From Gallionella sp. (lineage in GTDB: Bacteria > Pseudomonadota > Gammaproteobacteria > Burkholderiales > Gallionellaceae), in the NCBI GenBank assembly GCA_028710525.1, contig JAQTTY010000016.1:1-39893 (forward strand): a stretch of 39,893 nucleotides of DNA. Direction: 5' to 3'. Numbering within the stretch: position 1 is the first letter of the stretch; each line of letters starts with the position of its first letter. Shown here piece by piece: positions 18,088 through 29,179 of this stretch. The notes beneath the pieces were generated by a model, which did not search any database, had not been told where the DNA came from, and worked only from the letters and a program-made list of their open reading frames with translations. The position numbers were made by a program, and so were the translations under genes.

Positions 18088-18855
18088 ATGACTAAGTTGC
18101 CGAGTTCGACTCGCACCATTCCTGAAGTATCCAAAGTTCCCCGTCATATCGCGGTGATCATGGACGGCAACGGGCGCTGGGCCAAGCAGCGCTTCATGCC
18201 GCGTGTGATGGGGCATAAGCGCGGTGTGGAATCTTTGCGTGAAACCGTCAAAGCTTGTCGCGATTTGGGTGTCGAGTTCCTAACAGTGTTCGCCTTTAGT
18301 AGCGAGAACTGGCGTAGACCTGCAGATGAAGTGTCATTCCTTATGGGTCTGTTCATCAAAGTCTTGGAGATCGAGGCGGGCAAAATGCACCGCAACAATA
18401 TCATCCTCAAGATCATCGGCAATCGTAGTCAGTTTGATGACAAGTTGCGTCTCGCGATGGAAGAAGCTGAACGACTCACCGCAAACAATACTGGACTGAC
18501 TCTCACCATTGCCGCCAATTATGGAGGTCGTTGGGATGTCATGCACGCCGTGCAAGCTATGTTGCAAGCCCGTCCTGAGCTGGCGCAGGGCTTTAGCGAA
18601 GATGACTTGCAGCCCTTCCTTTCCATGAGTGATGCGCCCGAGCCGGATCTATTCATCCGCACCGGTGGCGAGCAGCGCATCAGTAACTTCATGTTGTGGC
18701 AACTGGCTTATACCGAACTATATTTCACCGACACATTGTGGCCGGCTTTTGATCGGGCGGAGCTCGAAAAAGCCATCGCCTCCTATCAGCATCGCGAACG
18801 TCGTTTTGGACGTACCAGCGAGCAAGTGCAAGACCCGTCGGATAAAGGAGAATAG
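18088..18855 (+). CDS. uppS: Undecaprenyl diphosphate synthase (cis-prenyltransferase)
   Basis: 255 residues from ATG 18088; a longer in-frame TTG start at 18064 overlaps the frr stop and is less likely. Makes the C55 lipid carrier from FPP and IPP. It shows HIAVIMDGNGRWAKQR (substrate Asp and P-loop-like turn), FAFSSENWRRP, and the RTGGEQRISNFMLWQLAY motif. It feeds peptidoglycan and LPS synthesis, as does much of this cluster. Confidence 0.96.
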   Translation: MTKLPSSTRTIPEVSKVPRHIAVIMDGNGRWAKQRFMPRVMGHKRGVESLRETVKACRDLGVEFLTVFAFSSENWRRPADEVSFLMGLFIKVLEIEAGKMHRNNIILKIIGNRSQFDDKLRLAMEEAERLTANNTGLTLTIAANYGGRWDVMHAVQAMLQARPELAQGFSEDDLQPFLSMSDAPEPDLFIRTGGEQRISNFMLWQLAYTELYFTDTLWPAFDRAELEKAIASYQHRERRFGRTSEQVQDPSDKGE

Positions 18856-18856
18856 T

Positions 18857-19672
18857 GTGCTGAAATCCAGAGTGATCACCGCGATCATATTGTTGGTGTT
18901 GTTCCTCTCCGCATTATTCCTATTGCCTACGGTAGCTTGGACCGCCTTGGTGCTAGTAGTAGTGATGCAGGCAACCACAGAGTGGTCCAATCTTGCCAAG
19001 CTGAAGGACCTGCCGGCGAAAGCTTACTGGGTGTTGACTCTGCTGATCATGTTCGCCTTGGTCTGGACCGATGTGAATGCTGGTAATGTCACCATGCACT
19101 TGCCGTTCTATGGCATATCCGCACTTCTATGGCTGCTCATCGTTCCGACGTGGATGATCGCTGGTTGGAAGGTGCAAAACCCGTGGTTGATGGCCGTGGT
19201 CGGTTGGGCAGTGATTATCCCGACGGGTTTGGCGATGCTGGATCTGCGCGCTATCAGTCCTTGGTTGCTGCTGTTCATCATGGGTTTGGTATGGGTGGCA
19301 GATAGTACCGCCTATTTTGCGGGGCGCAAGTTCGGTAAACGCAAACTCGCACCTAGCATCAGTCCAGGAAAAACTTGGGAGGGCGTGGTAGGTGCCCTGT
19401 TGGGTGTGTCTTGCTATGTCATTCTGGTATGGAGTCTGAATCCGAATCTGAGTCAAGCGGCCATGTTGCCCATCCTGTTGTTGGCGGCTTGGTGGTGGGT
19501 AGGTTTGGCGGTCATCGGTGACCTGTTCGAATCGGCCATCAAGCGCCAAGCTGGAGTCAAGGATAGTGGTGCCTTGTTGCCAGGACATGGCGGGTTGTTG
19601 GATCGTATCGATGCCCTGACTTCCACATTGCCGCTCGCCGCACTGGCGATTTTGTTGCAGCATCTGCGCTAG
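18857..19672 (+). CDS. cdsA: Phosphatidate cytidylyltransferase (CDP-diglyceride synthase)
   Basis: 271 residues from GTG 18857, 1 base after uppS, with AGGAG (18846-18850) upstream; the open frame extends further into uppS but that part is a shadow. Makes CDP-diacylglycerol from phosphatidic acid and CTP. It is a polytopic membrane protein with about 7-8 helices. The signature in the C-terminal third runs from SPGKTWEGVVGA through IGDLFESAIKRQAGVKDSG to LPGHGGLLDRID. Confidence 0.96.
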   Translation: MLKSRVITAIILLVLFLSALFLLPTVAWTALVLVVVMQATTEWSNLAKLKDLPAKAYWVLTLLIMFALVWTDVNAGNVTMHLPFYGISALLWLLIVPTWMIAGWKVQNPWLMAVVGWAVIIPTGLAMLDLRAISPWLLLFIMGLVWVADSTAYFAGRKFGKRKLAPSISPGKTWEGVVGALLGVSCYVILVWSLNPNLSQAAMLPILLLAAWWWVGLAVIGDLFESAIKRQAGVKDSGALLPGHGGLLDRIDALTSTLPLAALAILLQHLR

Positions 19673-19732
19673 TCACGTGCTAGATTCCGGACGAGTGCCT
19701 TACTTGTCATCGCTATCATCGGTTACTCAAAC

Positions 19733-20908
19733 ATGCAAAATATAACCATCTTAGGTTCCACCGGCAGCATAGGCACGAGTACGCTGGATGTGGTGGCGCG
19801 TCATCCGAATCGTTATCAGGTGTATGCACTTACCGCATATAAGCAGGTTGATTTATTGTTCCAGCAATGCGTGCAATTCCAACCCAAGTTCGCAGTATTA
19901 CTGGAGGAGGGCGCTGTCGCTCAGATGCGCGCGCGCGTGAAGGAAGCTGGTTTAGCTGTGGAAGTGTTGAGTGGTGTGGAGGCGCTGGAGCAAGTCTGTA
20001 TCGCCAATGAAGTGCATGCAGTGATGGCGGCGATTGTAGGTGCAGCAGGTCTGCGTCCTACGCTGGCAGCGGCACGTGCCGGCAAGAAGATCTTGTTGGC
20101 CAACAAGGAAACGTTGGTGTTGGCAGGTAATGTGTTTATGGAGGCTGTACGTGCCAGTGGTTCGGCACTGTTACCCATAGATAGTGAGCACAACGCCATC
20201 TTCCAATCTCTGCCGCATCACTATAACGGCGATATGCATGGCAGCGGTGTGAGACGAATCCTGCTCACCGCTTCCGGAGGCCCGTTCCGCAACACGCCGT
20301 TGAGTGAGCTGCAGCACGTCACGCCTGAACAGGCATGTGCCCATCCTAATTGGGTGATGGGACGTAAGATTTCAGTCGATTCTGCGACCATGATGAACAA
20401 AGGTCTTGAGGTCATTGAGGCGCGCTGGTTATTCAATGCTCAGGCGGATGATATCCAAGTGGTGGTGCATCCGCAGAGCGTGATTCATTCACTAGTTGAG
20501 TATGTAGATGGTTCGGTGTTGGCGCAGTTGGGCAATCCAGATATGCGAACGCCGATCGCTTACGGCCTAGCCTATCCGGAGCGTATCGCATCGGGTGTGT
20601 GCCCGTTGGATCTGTTCAAGGTCGCGCGTATGGACTTCGTTGCTCCCGATTTCGAGCGTTTTCCTTGTCTGGCACTAGCCTATGACGCTTTGCGTGCGGC
20701 GGGTACTGCACCGGCGATGTTGAATGCGGCCAATGAGGTCGCAGTGGAGGCTTTCTTGGATAAGCGTATCGCCTTCCTTGATATCCCCAAGGTCATTTCT
20801 AAAGTATTGAACCAATTGCCGGTCAGTGCAGTCCATGAGCTAGACGATGTGTTGGAGGCGGACGCGCGGGCGCGAGCCGCAGCAACCGCACTATTAGGTG
20901 ATGCATAG
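19733..20908 (+). CDS. dxr: 1-deoxy-D-xylulose 5-phosphate reductoisomerase
   Basis: 391 residues; the first committed step of the MEP isoprenoid pathway, NADPH-dependent. N-terminal Rossmann motif [26 protein letters not shown], the metal and substrate segment [14 protein letters not shown], and [17 protein letters not shown]. About 60 bases separate it from cdsA, and its stop abuts rseP. It supplies IPP for UppS. Confidence 0.98.
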   Translation: MQNITILGSTGSIGTSTLDVVARHPNRYQVYALTAYKQVDLLFQQCVQFQPKFAVLLEEGAVAQMRARVKEAGLAVEVLSGVEALEQVCIANEVHAVMAAIVGAAGLRPTLAAARAGKKILLANKETLVLAGNVFMEAVRASGSALLPIDSEHNAIFQSLPHHYNGDMHGSGVRRILLTASGGPFRNTPLSELQHVTPEQACAHPNWVMGRKISVDSATMMNKGLEVIEARWLFNAQADDIQVVVHPQSVIHSLVEYVDGSVLAQLGNPDMRTPIAYGLAYPERIASGVCPLDLFKVARMDFVAPDFERFPCLALAYDALRAAGTAPAMLNAANEVAVEAFLDKRIAFLDIPKVISKVLNQLPVSAVHELDDVLEADARARAAATALLGDA

Positions 20909-22264
20909 ATGATGACGATACTGGCTTTTGTGGGCGCAATCGCGCTACTGGTGGTGTTCCATGAATATGGGCACTACTGGGTAGCGCGTCGTTGTGGCGT
21001 AAAGGTCCTGCGTTTCTCCCTGGGGTTTGGTAAGGTGCTGTATAGCAAGCGTTTCCGTGGCAGTGATACTGAATGGACGCTCTCGGCTATCCCCCTAGGT
21101 GGCTATGTGAAGATGCTAGATGAGCGCGAAGGCGAGGTTATGCCGGAGGAACTCGATATGGCCTTCAATCGCCAGCCAGTCTTAAAGCGTATGGCCATTG
21201 TGGTGGCGGGGCCAGTTGCCAATTTCCTATTGGCTATCGCGTTGTATTGGATGGTGTTCGTCCTGGGTGTGCCAGGACTTAAACCTATCTTAGGTGAAAT
21301 CACGCCAGCCAGTCCCGCCGCTTACGCGCAACTACAAGCAGGCGAGACCATTGTCAGCATTGATGGGGAAAGTATCCCTAGTTGGCAGGAATTGCGTTGG
21401 CGTTTGCTAGACCAAGCCCTGCAGCAAAGTACTATCAATATTGAGGGTGTCAATGCCAGCGGCATCACTCTTTATCATAAGTTGGACTTGTCGAGCATCA
21501 GCCCCAAAGATCTGGACGGCGAGTTCCTCGATAAGTTGGGGCTGAAATTGTATCGACCTGTGTTGCTGCCGGTGATAGGCATGATGACTCAGGATGGTGT
21601 GGCATTGGCATCCGGTCTGCGTGAAGGTGACGCAGTGTTGCGCGCCGATGGTGTGTCCTTGGCGCATTGGGAAGATTTGGTAGGTGTGATTAGCTCTCAT
21701 CCAGGCAGGCTAGTGTCCTTGGATATCCAGCGCGGCGATCAGATTTTGACCATCAGTCTTACCCCCAGAAGTGTGGTCGAAGCGGGCATGAACGTGGGCA
21801 AGATAGGCGCTGGCCCCAAGGTGGATAAAGCCGAGTGGCAGGCATTACTGAATAACGTTAGTTATGGTCCCTGGGACGCAATGCAACACTCACTGCGTAA
21901 GACTTGGGATACTTCTATCATTAGCCTCAAGATGCTGGGTAAGATGGTATTGGGGCAAGTGTCGATGAAGAATCTCAGTGGCCCCATCACGATTGCGGAT
22001 TTTGCCGGACAATCGGCGCAGATGGGGTTGGTTGCTTACTTGGGCTTCCTAGCACTGGTCAGTGTCAGTCTGGGGGTGTTGAATTTACTGCCTGTGCCTT
22101 TATTAGATGGCGGACACTTGCTGTATTATGTCGCGGAATTGATTAAAGGTAGTCCGGTGTCCGAGCGGGCTTGGGAGGTCGGTCAGAAGATCGGCATCGC
22201 CCTGCTAGGTACACTGATGGTTTTTGCGCTGTATAACGACGTCAATCGTCTGATCCCTGGTTAA
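20909..22264 (+). CDS. rseP: RIP metalloprotease RseP
   Basis: 451 residues; an intramembrane site-2 zinc protease that cleaves anti-sigma-E and clears signal peptides. The HEYGH zinc motif is at residues 18-22 in the first membrane helix, and the third ligand lies in NLLPVPLLDGGHLLYY near residue 395. Two PDZ domains lie between (about 120-200 and 215-290). It starts immediately after the dxr stop (ATGATG). Confidence 0.97.
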   Translation: MMTILAFVGAIALLVVFHEYGHYWVARRCGVKVLRFSLGFGKVLYSKRFRGSDTEWTLSAIPLGGYVKMLDEREGEVMPEELDMAFNRQPVLKRMAIVVAGPVANFLLAIALYWMVFVLGVPGLKPILGEITPASPAAYAQLQAGETIVSIDGESIPSWQELRWRLLDQALQQSTINIEGVNASGITLYHKLDLSSISPKDLDGEFLDKLGLKLYRPVLLPVIGMMTQDGVALASGLREGDAVLRADGVSLAHWEDLVGVISSHPGRLVSLDIQRGDQILTISLTPRSVVEAGMNVGKIGAGPKVDKAEWQALLNNVSYGPWDAMQHSLRKTWDTSIISLKMLGKMVLGQVSMKNLSGPITIADFAGQSAQMGLVAYLGFLALVSVSLGVLNLLPVPLLDGGHLLYYVAELIKGSPVSERAWEVGQKIGIALLGTLMVFALYNDVNRLIPG

Positions 22265-22270
22265 ACAACA

Positions 22271-24559
22271 ATGAACAAAAAAACGCTCGCGGGCTGGATC
22301 TCGCTCCTCACTGTATTGTCTTGCGGACTGAATGACGCGCTCGCTATCGAGCCATTCACCGTTAAAGCCATTCGTGTTGAAGGCATACAACGTACCGAAG
22401 CGGGCACGGTGTTCAGCTATCTGCCGGTAAAGGTCGGTGATGTGATGAATGACAAACAGGCCGAAGCTTCTATACATGCCCTGTTCGCGACCGGCTTCTT
22501 TAAAGATGTGCGTTTGGAAGCGGCGGGTGATGATCTTGTCATCATCGTGCAGGAAAGGCCTTCTATCGCTAGCATCGAGATCAATGGCGTGAAGGATTTT
22601 CCCAAAGATCAGCTCAAGGATAATATGAAATACGCCGGCCTAGCCGAAGCGCGTATCTTCGATAAATCCGCCATGGAGAAGGCAGCACAGAATTTGAAGC
22701 GCCAGTATGTGGCGCGTGGTAAATACTCGGTCAAGGTAGAGACTAAGGTGACGGAGTTGGAGCGTAACCGTGTCGCTATCGTGTTCAATGTGGTGGAGGG
22801 CTCGGTCTCCAAGATCAAGCAGATCAATATCATTGGTAACCACGACTACCCTGAGCAAGACCTGCTCGATATGATGAAACTGAGCCAGACGGATTGGCTG
22901 AGCTGGTTCGGTAGTAGTGATCAGTACTCTAAGCCTAAGCTCTCGGCTGATATGGAAACGCTGCGCTCTTTCTATCTGGATAACGGCTACCTAGAGTTCG
23001 CCATCGAATCCACACAAGTCTCCATTACACCCGATAAAAAAGACATCTACATCACTCTGAATCTCAAAGAAGGTGCGAAATACACGGTGTCCTCGGTTGG
23101 GGTGTCGGGCAACACCTTGGTAGCAAAGTCCGAGATAGAGAAGCTTGTGCAGATCAAACCAGGCGATGTGTTCTCCCGTAAGGCGCTGACTGATACGAGT
23201 AAGAAGGTAGGTGAGCGACTGGGGATGGAAGGTTACGCCTTCGCCAACGTGAACGCTGTTCCGGAGATAGACAAAGTTGCGCATACCGTCTCATTCAATT
23301 TCGTTATCGATCCAGGTTCACGTGTTTACATTCGTCATATCAATGTGGCTGGCAACACCAAGACGCGTGACGAGGTTATCCGCCGCGAGTTCCGGCAGGT
23401 TGAAGGTTCTTGGTTTGATATCGAGAAGATCAAAAAATCCAAGCAACGCACTGACAGGCTGGGCTTCTTCTCCGAAGTGAATATCGAAACACCTGCAGTG
23501 CAGGGCAGTAACGATCAAATGGATGTGAATGTCTCTGTCAAAGAGAAGTCGACCGGTACTTTCTCTATTGGTATGGGCTATAACAACGGTGAAGGTATCG
23601 TCCTTACTGGTGGCGTGTCCCAGGCCAATCTATTTGGTACGGGTAATAGCTTATCTACCACCCTCAACACCAGTAAGGTCAATCGTAACGTATCGATCTC
23701 ATATACCAACCCGTATTACACCGATGATGGCGTAAGTCGCGGCTTCGATATCTATGATCGCAACACCAATGCAGTGAACACCGCTATCAGTCAGTACACC
23801 TCGGCGACCCGTGGCGGTGGCGTGCGTTTCGGCGTACCTATCGGTGAAGACGAGAATATGAGTTATGGCTTGTCTGCGGAGAAATCTAGTATTGGACTGA
23901 CTGCGTTGAGTCCGGCTCGCTTCGTCAATTATGTGAACACCTTTGGTGCGACCAACGTCACGGTATTAGGAAATATAGGTTGGGGTAGGGATACGCGTGA
24001 TAGCGCTATCTACACGACATCCGGTTCGGTGCAGCAGTTGTACCTGGAAGCAGCATTGCCAGTCTTGGATATGCGTTACTACAAGCTTAATTACACCCAG
24101 CAGTACTACACGCCAGTGATGGATGATCTAGTCTTTCTGTTGAATGGACAAGCAGGGGTGGGCGGAGGCTATGGCGGCAAGCAGATGCCGTTCTTTAAAA
24201 ACCTTTACGCGGGTGGTCCAGGCTCCGTGCGCGGATATGATCCCAACTCTTTGGGGCCTAGAGATACCAGCAACCTTTCTATCGGTGGTACACGCCGTGC
24301 GATCGCCAACGCTGAACTTTTCATGCCTTTCCCTGGCAGCAAAGAAAAATCGGTGCGCTTGAGTGCCTTCTTGGATGCCGGTGCTGTCGGTGGCCCTACT
24401 GATCTGCAAGGTAGTATGGGTGTACGTACTTCAACTGGTGTGGCATTTACATGGTTGTCACCTATGGGGCCGCTAAAGTTTAGTTACGGTATAGCGCTTA
24501 ATAAACAACCTATGGATAGGTTGCAGAAGTTACAATTCACTTTAGGCTCGATGTTCTGA
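22271..24559 (+). CDS. bamA: Outer membrane protein assembly factor BamA
   Basis: 762 residues; the core of the BAM complex that inserts beta-barrel proteins. A signal peptide of about 25 residues ends in DALA, followed by five POTRA domains (to about residue 420) and a 16-strand barrel. The loop-6 motif VRGYDPNSLGPRD is present, and the protein ends in the beta-signal LQFTLGSMF with terminal Phe. It is 6 bases after rseP, with skp behind, the usual order. Confidence 0.98.
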   Translation: MNKKTLAGWISLLTVLSCGLNDALAIEPFTVKAIRVEGIQRTEAGTVFSYLPVKVGDVMNDKQAEASIHALFATGFFKDVRLEAAGDDLVIIVQERPSIASIEINGVKDFPKDQLKDNMKYAGLAEARIFDKSAMEKAAQNLKRQYVARGKYSVKVETKVTELERNRVAIVFNVVEGSVSKIKQINIIGNHDYPEQDLLDMMKLSQTDWLSWFGSSDQYSKPKLSADMETLRSFYLDNGYLEFAIESTQVSITPDKKDIYITLNLKEGAKYTVSSVGVSGNTLVAKSEIEKLVQIKPGDVFSRKALTDTSKKVGERLGMEGYAFANVNAVPEIDKVAHTVSFNFVIDPGSRVYIRHINVAGNTKTRDEVIRREFRQVEGSWFDIEKIKKSKQRTDRLGFFSEVNIETPAVQGSNDQMDVNVSVKEKSTGTFSIGMGYNNGEGIVLTGGVSQANLFGTGNSLSTTLNTSKVNRNVSISYTNPYYTDDGVSRGFDIYDRNTNAVNTAISQYTSATRGGGVRFGVPIGEDENMSYGLSAEKSSIGLTALSPARFVNYVNTFGATNVTVLGNIGWGRDTRDSAIYTTSGSVQQLYLEAALPVLDMRYYKLNYTQQYYTPVMDDLVFLLNGQAGVGGGYGGKQMPFFKNLYAGGPGSVRGYDPNSLGPRDTSNLSIGGTRRAIANAELFMPFPGSKEKSVRLSAFLDAGAVGGPTDLQGSMGVRTSTGVAFTWLSPMGPLKFSYGIALNKQPMDRLQKLQFTLGSMF

Positions 24560-24597
24560 TTGGAACATCCAAGTGGCAAATCGTTAAGGAGTTGGAA

Positions 24598-25155
24598 ATG
24601 AGATCGAGATTGCAAGCGCTGTTGTTCGCTATGTTTATGGTTGCTGGATTGGCGCACGCGGGCGACTTCAGGGTGGGTGTTGTTGATACCGAGCGTGTAC
24701 TCAGAGAATCTGCACCTGCGATGAAGGCGGAACAAAAGATAGAGAAGGAGTTCTCTGCTCGTGATGCCGAGATCAAGTCCATGATCAAGGAAGCTAAAGA
24801 TATGCAAGCCGCTATCGAGAAGGATAGCGCTAAGCTTTCTGACGCAGATCACCGCAACAAAGAGCGTGAGCTGACTAGTCTCAATGTGAACATCCAGCGC
24901 ATGCAACGTGAGTTCCGCGAGGACCTTAATCTGCGTAAGAACGAGGAGTTGGCAGCAGTGCTGGATAAGGCCAACAAGGCGATACAGCAGATTGCCGCTA
25001 CGGACAAATACGACCTGATACTGCAGGAAGCGGTGTACCGTAATCCCAAGATAGATATCACCGATAAAGTGATCAATTTCCTTGCCAATGATGCCGCCGA
25101 TAGCGCGTTTAGCAAGGATGCCAAAGACAGCAAAGACAAAAAAGAAGCAAAATAA
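24598..25155 (+). CDS. skp: Periplasmic chaperone Skp/OmpH
   Basis: 185 residues from ATG 24598 with AAGGAG (24586-24591). A signal peptide of about 21 residues ends in AHA. The mature protein starts GDFRVGVVDTERVL and continues as long coiled-coil helices (about 40-125), the tentacles of the trimeric chaperone. It ends in a lysine-rich tail (KDSKDKKEAK). It escorts outer-membrane proteins to BamA, encoded just upstream. Confidence 0.93.
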   Translation: MRSRLQALLFAMFMVAGLAHAGDFRVGVVDTERVLRESAPAMKAEQKIEKEFSARDAEIKSMIKEAKDMQAAIEKDSAKLSDADHRNKERELTSLNVNIQRMQREFREDLNLRKNEELAAVLDKANKAIQQIAATDKYDLILQEAVYRNPKIDITDKVINFLANDAADSAFSKDAKDSKDKKEAK

Positions 25156-25167
25156 GCGGACGTTCCA

Positions 25168-26202
25168 ATGAAATCCTATAGTCTAGATGAGATCGTCGCA
25201 CGACTGGGCGGTCGCGTGCTAGGTGATGGCAGCATCACTATCACGCAGATTTCCACACTGGATGCGGCCCAGCCAGACCAGATCAGCTTCCTCACCAACA
25301 GCAAGTACCGCACGCAACTAGCCACTACTCAGGCTGGCGCTCTGATTCTGTCAGAAGCCGATGCCGAAGCCAGCGAGCGTCCGCGTATCATCTCCAATAA
25401 CCCCTATGCTTATTTCGCCAAGGTTTCGGCCTTGCTCAATCCTTTGCCGGAAGCTCAGCAAGGTGTGCACGAGCGTGCTGTTGTTGCGCCTAGTGCACGG
25501 ATAGCGGCGACGGCTAGCATCGCCGCGACGGCCGTGATTGGTGCGGATGCAGTGATAGGCGAGCATGTGGTAATCGGTGAAGGGTGCTCGGTGGGCGAGC
25601 GCGCTGTGATAGGTGCACACTCGCGTCTGTATCCGCGCGTGGTGGTCTATCACGATTGCGTGGTCGGCGAGCGTCTGATCGCGCATTCTGGTGTAGTGAT
25701 AGGCGCAGATGGTTTCGGTATCGCATTGGATGGTGACCATTGGATCAAGATCCCCCAGATCGGCCGTGTTGTCATCGGTAACGATGTTGAGATTGGTGCC
25801 AACACCACCATAGATCGTGGTGCTTTAGCGGATACCGTCATAGAAGACGGCGTGAAGATGGACAATCAGATACAGATTGCACACAACGTGCGCGTCGGCG
25901 CACATACCGCCATCGCGGGCTGTGTTGGTATCGCAGGCAGCGCCACAATAGGCAAGTATTGCCGTATCGGCGGCAGTGCTGGCATCTTGGGGCATCTACA
26001 GATTGCTGACAACGTCGAGATCGCGTCCTTCTCGCTCATTGGGAAATCGATACGCGAAGCGGGTTCGTATGCAGCTATCTACCCCTTCTCCAAGACCGAT
26101 GAGTGGCGTAAGAATGCTGTGCATCTGCGACATCTTGATGACTTAGTCGGCCGTGTAAAAGCATTAGAACAAGAACTTAAATCAATAAAAGGGAGCGCAT
26201 GA
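25168..26202 (+). CDS. lpxD: UDP-3-O-(3-hydroxyacyl)glucosamine N-acyltransferase
   Basis: 344 residues; adds the second hydroxyacyl chain in lipid A synthesis. An N-terminal uridine-binding domain (about 1-100) is followed by a left-handed beta-helix of hexapeptide repeats (for example [17 protein letters not shown]) and a C-terminal helix. The catalytic His is in QIAHNVRVG. The stop overlaps the fabZ start by 4 bases (ATGA), suggesting coupling. Confidence 0.97.
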   Translation: MKSYSLDEIVARLGGRVLGDGSITITQISTLDAAQPDQISFLTNSKYRTQLATTQAGALILSEADAEASERPRIISNNPYAYFAKVSALLNPLPEAQQGVHERAVVAPSARIAATASIAATAVIGADAVIGEHVVIGEGCSVGERAVIGAHSRLYPRVVVYHDCVVGERLIAHSGVVIGADGFGIALDGDHWIKIPQIGRVVIGNDVEIGANTTIDRGALADTVIEDGVKMDNQIQIAHNVRVGAHTAIAGCVGIAGSATIGKYCRIGGSAGILGHLQIADNVEIASFSLIGKSIREAGSYAAIYPFSKTDEWRKNAVHLRHLDDLVGRVKALEQELKSIKGSA

Positions 26203-26651
26203 TGAGTACGCAAATGAACATACACGAGATCCTCGAGACACTGCCACACCGTTACCCATTCCTGCTGGTGGATCGCGTGTTGTCCATCGATCCGGGCAAA
26301 GAGATCGTGGCATTGAAGAACGTCACTATTAACGAACCATTCTTTCCCGGCCACTATCCGCATCATCCTGTCATGCCCGGTGTGCTGATCATAGAAGCGA
26401 TGGCGCAGGTCGCCGCGCTGTTGTCGTTCAAATCCATGGTGGCGAATCCAGAGAAGAAATCGGTGTATTACTTTGCCGGCATCGACGGTGCGCGCTTCAA
26501 GAAGCCTGTAACTGCTGGCGACCAGATCATCTTCAAGGTGACCTTGCTGCGTAGCATGCGCGGTCTGTTCAAGTTCAAAGCAGTTGCGGAAGTGGACGGC
26601 CAGTTGGTCGCTGAAGCAGAACTCATGTGTACCTCTAAAGAGGTGGAGTGA
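26199..26651 (+). CDS. fabZ: 3-hydroxyacyl-[acyl-carrier-protein] dehydratase
   Basis: 150 residues (or 149 from the second ATG). Dehydrates 3-hydroxyacyl-ACP, competing with LpxA/LpxD for the shared substrate. Hot-dog fold; catalytic H52 in [12 protein letters not shown] and E66 in [14 protein letters not shown] lies before the ATG, and the gene overlaps lpxD. Confidence 0.97.
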   Translation: MMSTQMNIHEILETLPHRYPFLLVDRVLSIDPGKEIVALKNVTINEPFFPGHYPHHPVMPGVLIIEAMAQVAALLSFKSMVANPEKKSVYYFAGIDGARFKKPVTAGDQIIFKVTLLRSMRGLFKFKAVAEVDGQLVAEAELMCTSKEVE

Positions 26652-26656
26652 GTAGC

Positions 26657-27427
26657 ATGATCCATCAGACCGCTATCATTCACCCCAATGCCAAGCTTGC
26701 AGCCGATGTTGAAGTTGGACCCTATTCCATCATAGGTGAACATGTAGAGATCGGTGCGGGTACTGTGATCGGGCCACACGTGGTGATCAACGGTCATACT
26801 CGTATCGGCAAGAACAATCACATCTTTCAGTTCTGCTCCTTGGGTGAAATTCCGCAAGATAAAAAATATGCCGGTGAACCCACTCGTCTTGAGATAGGTG
26901 ATAACAACACCATACGCGAGTTCTGTACCTTTAATTTGGGCACCATCCAAGATGGCGGGCTGACCAGCATGGGCAACGACAACTGGATTATGGCGTATGT
27001 GCATATCGCGCATGATTGCCATGTCGGTAGTCATACCATCATGGCCAACGGTGCGACCTTGGCGGGTCATGTGTACGTGCACGACTGGGTGATTATAGGT
27101 GGCTTATCTGGCGTGCATCAGTTTGTGCGTATCGGTGCGCATGCCATGACCGGATTCCAGTCGCGTATCACACAGGATGTGCCGCCTTATTTCACAGTGG
27201 CGGGCAATCCTGTCGAGGCACACGGCATCAATTCGGAAGGATTGCGTAGACGCGGTTTCGATGCTGCGGCTATCGCCTCTATCAAGAACGCCTACAAGAC
27301 CTTGTATAAGTCTGGTCTTAGTTTCACCGATGCACAGACGGCCATACAGGAACAAGTGGCCGCACATCCCGAGTTGAATCTGCTGGTCGAATTCCTCGCA
27401 AGTTCACAACGCGGTATCGTTCGTTAA
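26657..27427 (+). CDS. lpxA: UDP-N-acetylglucosamine acyltransferase
   Basis: 256 residues from ATG 26657, matching the family N-terminus (MIHQTAIIHPNA); a GTG at 26648 overlapping the fabZ stop would add three residues. First step of lipid A synthesis. Hexapeptide-repeat beta-helix, catalytic His in HIAHDCHVGSH, C-terminal helical domain. GGAG (26645-26648) supports the ATG. Confidence 0.97.
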   Translation: MIHQTAIIHPNAKLAADVEVGPYSIIGEHVEIGAGTVIGPHVVINGHTRIGKNNHIFQFCSLGEIPQDKKYAGEPTRLEIGDNNTIREFCTFNLGTIQDGGLTSMGNDNWIMAYVHIAHDCHVGSHTIMANGATLAGHVYVHDWVIIGGLSGVHQFVRIGAHAMTGFQSRITQDVPPYFTVAGNPVEAHGINSEGLRRRGFDAAAIASIKNAYKTLYKSGLSFTDAQTAIQEQVAAHPELNLLVEFLASSQRGIVR

Positions 27428-27436
27428 GGTCGTTTG

Positions 27437-28591
27437 ATGCAACACAATAAATTGGTAGTAGGTATCGTCGCGGGCGAAGCATCGGGTGATCTGTTGGGCA
27501 GCCATCTCATCACCGCACTTAAAGCAGTTCGCCCCGAGTTGCACTTCGTCGGTATAGGCGGCCCCAAAATGAAATCCGCGGGCATGGAAGTCATGTTCCC
27601 CATGGAGAAGTTGGCGGTGAATGGATATTTCGAAGTGCTCAAGCATTACCGCGAAATCGTCGGCATCCGCAACAAATTGCGCGAGCACTTCCTCGCTAAC
27701 AAGCCAGATATATTCATCGGTATCGATGCGCCCGACTTCAATCTCGATCTGGAAGTGGTGCTGAAGAATAATGGCATCACTACAGTTCATTATGTGAGTC
27801 CCTCCATCTGGGCATGGCGTGGCGAGCGCATCAATAAGATCAAACGTGCCGTATCTAAGATACTGTGTCTATTCCCGCACGAACCAAAGATATATCAGGA
27901 TGCCAACGTGCCGGTCGAGTTCGTGGGGCACCCACTTGCTGACATGTTGCCCGAGCAACCCAAACGCAACGAGATGCGCGAGAGCATGCGTCTCCCGTTA
28001 GCGGCCAAAGTATTCGCCTTCCTGCCGGGCAGTCGCCAGAGCGAGGTCAGAAGTTTGGCCGAGACCTATATTGCTACGGCTAAGCTGATCTTAGTTAGCT
28101 TGCCTGATGCTCGCTTCTTAGTGCCCTTGGTAAGTCGTGAGACGCGGCGCATCTTCGAACAAGCCCTGTATGACCATGACGGTGAACATCTGCCCTTTAC
28201 TTTGCTGTTTGGTCACGCGCAGGATGCCATGATCGCTGCCGATATCGTCCTTGTTGCATCAGGCACAGCAACGCTGGAGTGCGCGCTGCTCAAACGCCCT
28301 ATGGTGATCACTTATCGAGTCTCCAAGATTTCTTGGTGGTTGATGAAGAACAAAGGCTATTTGCCTTATGTGGGCTTGCCCAATGTGTTGGCCGGACGCT
28401 TCGTGGTGCCAGAGTTGCTGCAGCATGATGCGACACCACAGAATCTGGCGCAGGCTTTGCTCAATCTCTACAACGACAAATATGCAGCTGCCGAATTGAA
28501 CGAGATGTTTACGACCATGCACCACACGCTGCGTCAGGATACAGCGAAGAAAGCGGCCGCTGCCATCTTGCCTATGTTGAGTCATGCTTGA
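27437..28591 (+). CDS. lpxB: Lipid-A-disaccharide synthase
   Basis: 384 residues from ATG 27437 (a TTG one codon earlier is possible). Joins UDP-diacylglucosamine and lipid X. GT-B, family GT19 features: [11 protein letters not shown] at the N-terminus, [20 protein letters not shown], and [13 protein letters not shown]. The end overlaps rnhB by 8 bases. Confidence 0.97.
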   Translation: MQHNKLVVGIVAGEASGDLLGSHLITALKAVRPELHFVGIGGPKMKSAGMEVMFPMEKLAVNGYFEVLKHYREIVGIRNKLREHFLANKPDIFIGIDAPDFNLDLEVVLKNNGITTVHYVSPSIWAWRGERINKIKRAVSKILCLFPHEPKIYQDANVPVEFVGHPLADMLPEQPKRNEMRESMRLPLAAKVFAFLPGSRQSEVRSLAETYIATAKLILVSLPDARFLVPLVSRETRRIFEQALYDHDGEHLPFTLLFGHAQDAMIAADIVLVASGTATLECALLKRPMVITYRVSKISWWLMKNKGYLPYVGLPNVLAGRFVVPELLQHDATPQNLAQALLNLYNDKYAAAELNEMFTTMHHTLRQDTAKKAAAAILPMLSHA

Positions 28592-29177
28592 AGATATGCT
28601 GTGTTGCGGAGTGGATGAGGCGGGTCGCGGCCCGCTCGCCGGTCCGGTCAGCGCAGCAGCGGTGATACTCGATCCCGCGCATCCCATCGCCGGCTTGGGT
28701 GACTCCAAAAAACTCTCTGAGAAACAACGTGATTTGCTCGCCCCCTTGATTCGTGAACGCGCATTAGCTTGGGCGGTTGCCTATGCCAGCGTCGAGGAGA
28801 TCGACGAGTTGAATATCTTGCAGGCGACGCTGCTAGCGATGCGTAGGGCAGTCGAGGCTTTACAGATAAAGCCGCAACAGGTGTTGGTCGACGGACTGTA
28901 TTGTCCAGACACTGGCATCCCTAGTCAGGCTATTGTCAAAGGTGACAGCAAAGTAGCCGCAATCTCTGCGGCATCCATACTGGCTAAGACTGCCCGCGAC
29001 AGTTTGATGCATGAGTTGCACGAGCAGTATCCGCAATATGGTTTTGCTATACACAAAGGCTACCCCACTGCTGCGCATCTTGCTGCTTTGCGCACACATG
29101 GTGTATCGCCCATGCATCGCACCAGTTTTAAGCCGGTGCGAGTTTTATTGAATGAAACAAAACAACAAAGAGACTGA
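28584..29177 (+). CDS. rnhB: Ribonuclease HII
   Basis: 197 residues; cuts RNA in RNA-DNA hybrids and removes single ribonucleotides. Motif [15 protein letters not shown] with catalytic Asp-Glu, [12 protein letters not shown], and the later aspartates in VDGLYC and AKTARDS. It overlaps lpxB by 8 bases, the common lpxB-rnhB arrangement. Confidence 0.96.
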   Translation: MLEDMLCCGVDEAGRGPLAGPVSAAAVILDPAHPIAGLGDSKKLSEKQRDLLAPLIRERALAWAVAYASVEEIDELNILQATLLAMRRAVEALQIKPQQVLVDGLYCPDTGIPSQAIVKGDSKVAAISAASILAKTARDSLMHELHEQYPQYGFAIHKGYPTAAHLAALRTHGVSPMHRTSFKPVRVLLNETKQQRD

Positions 29178-29179
29178 TC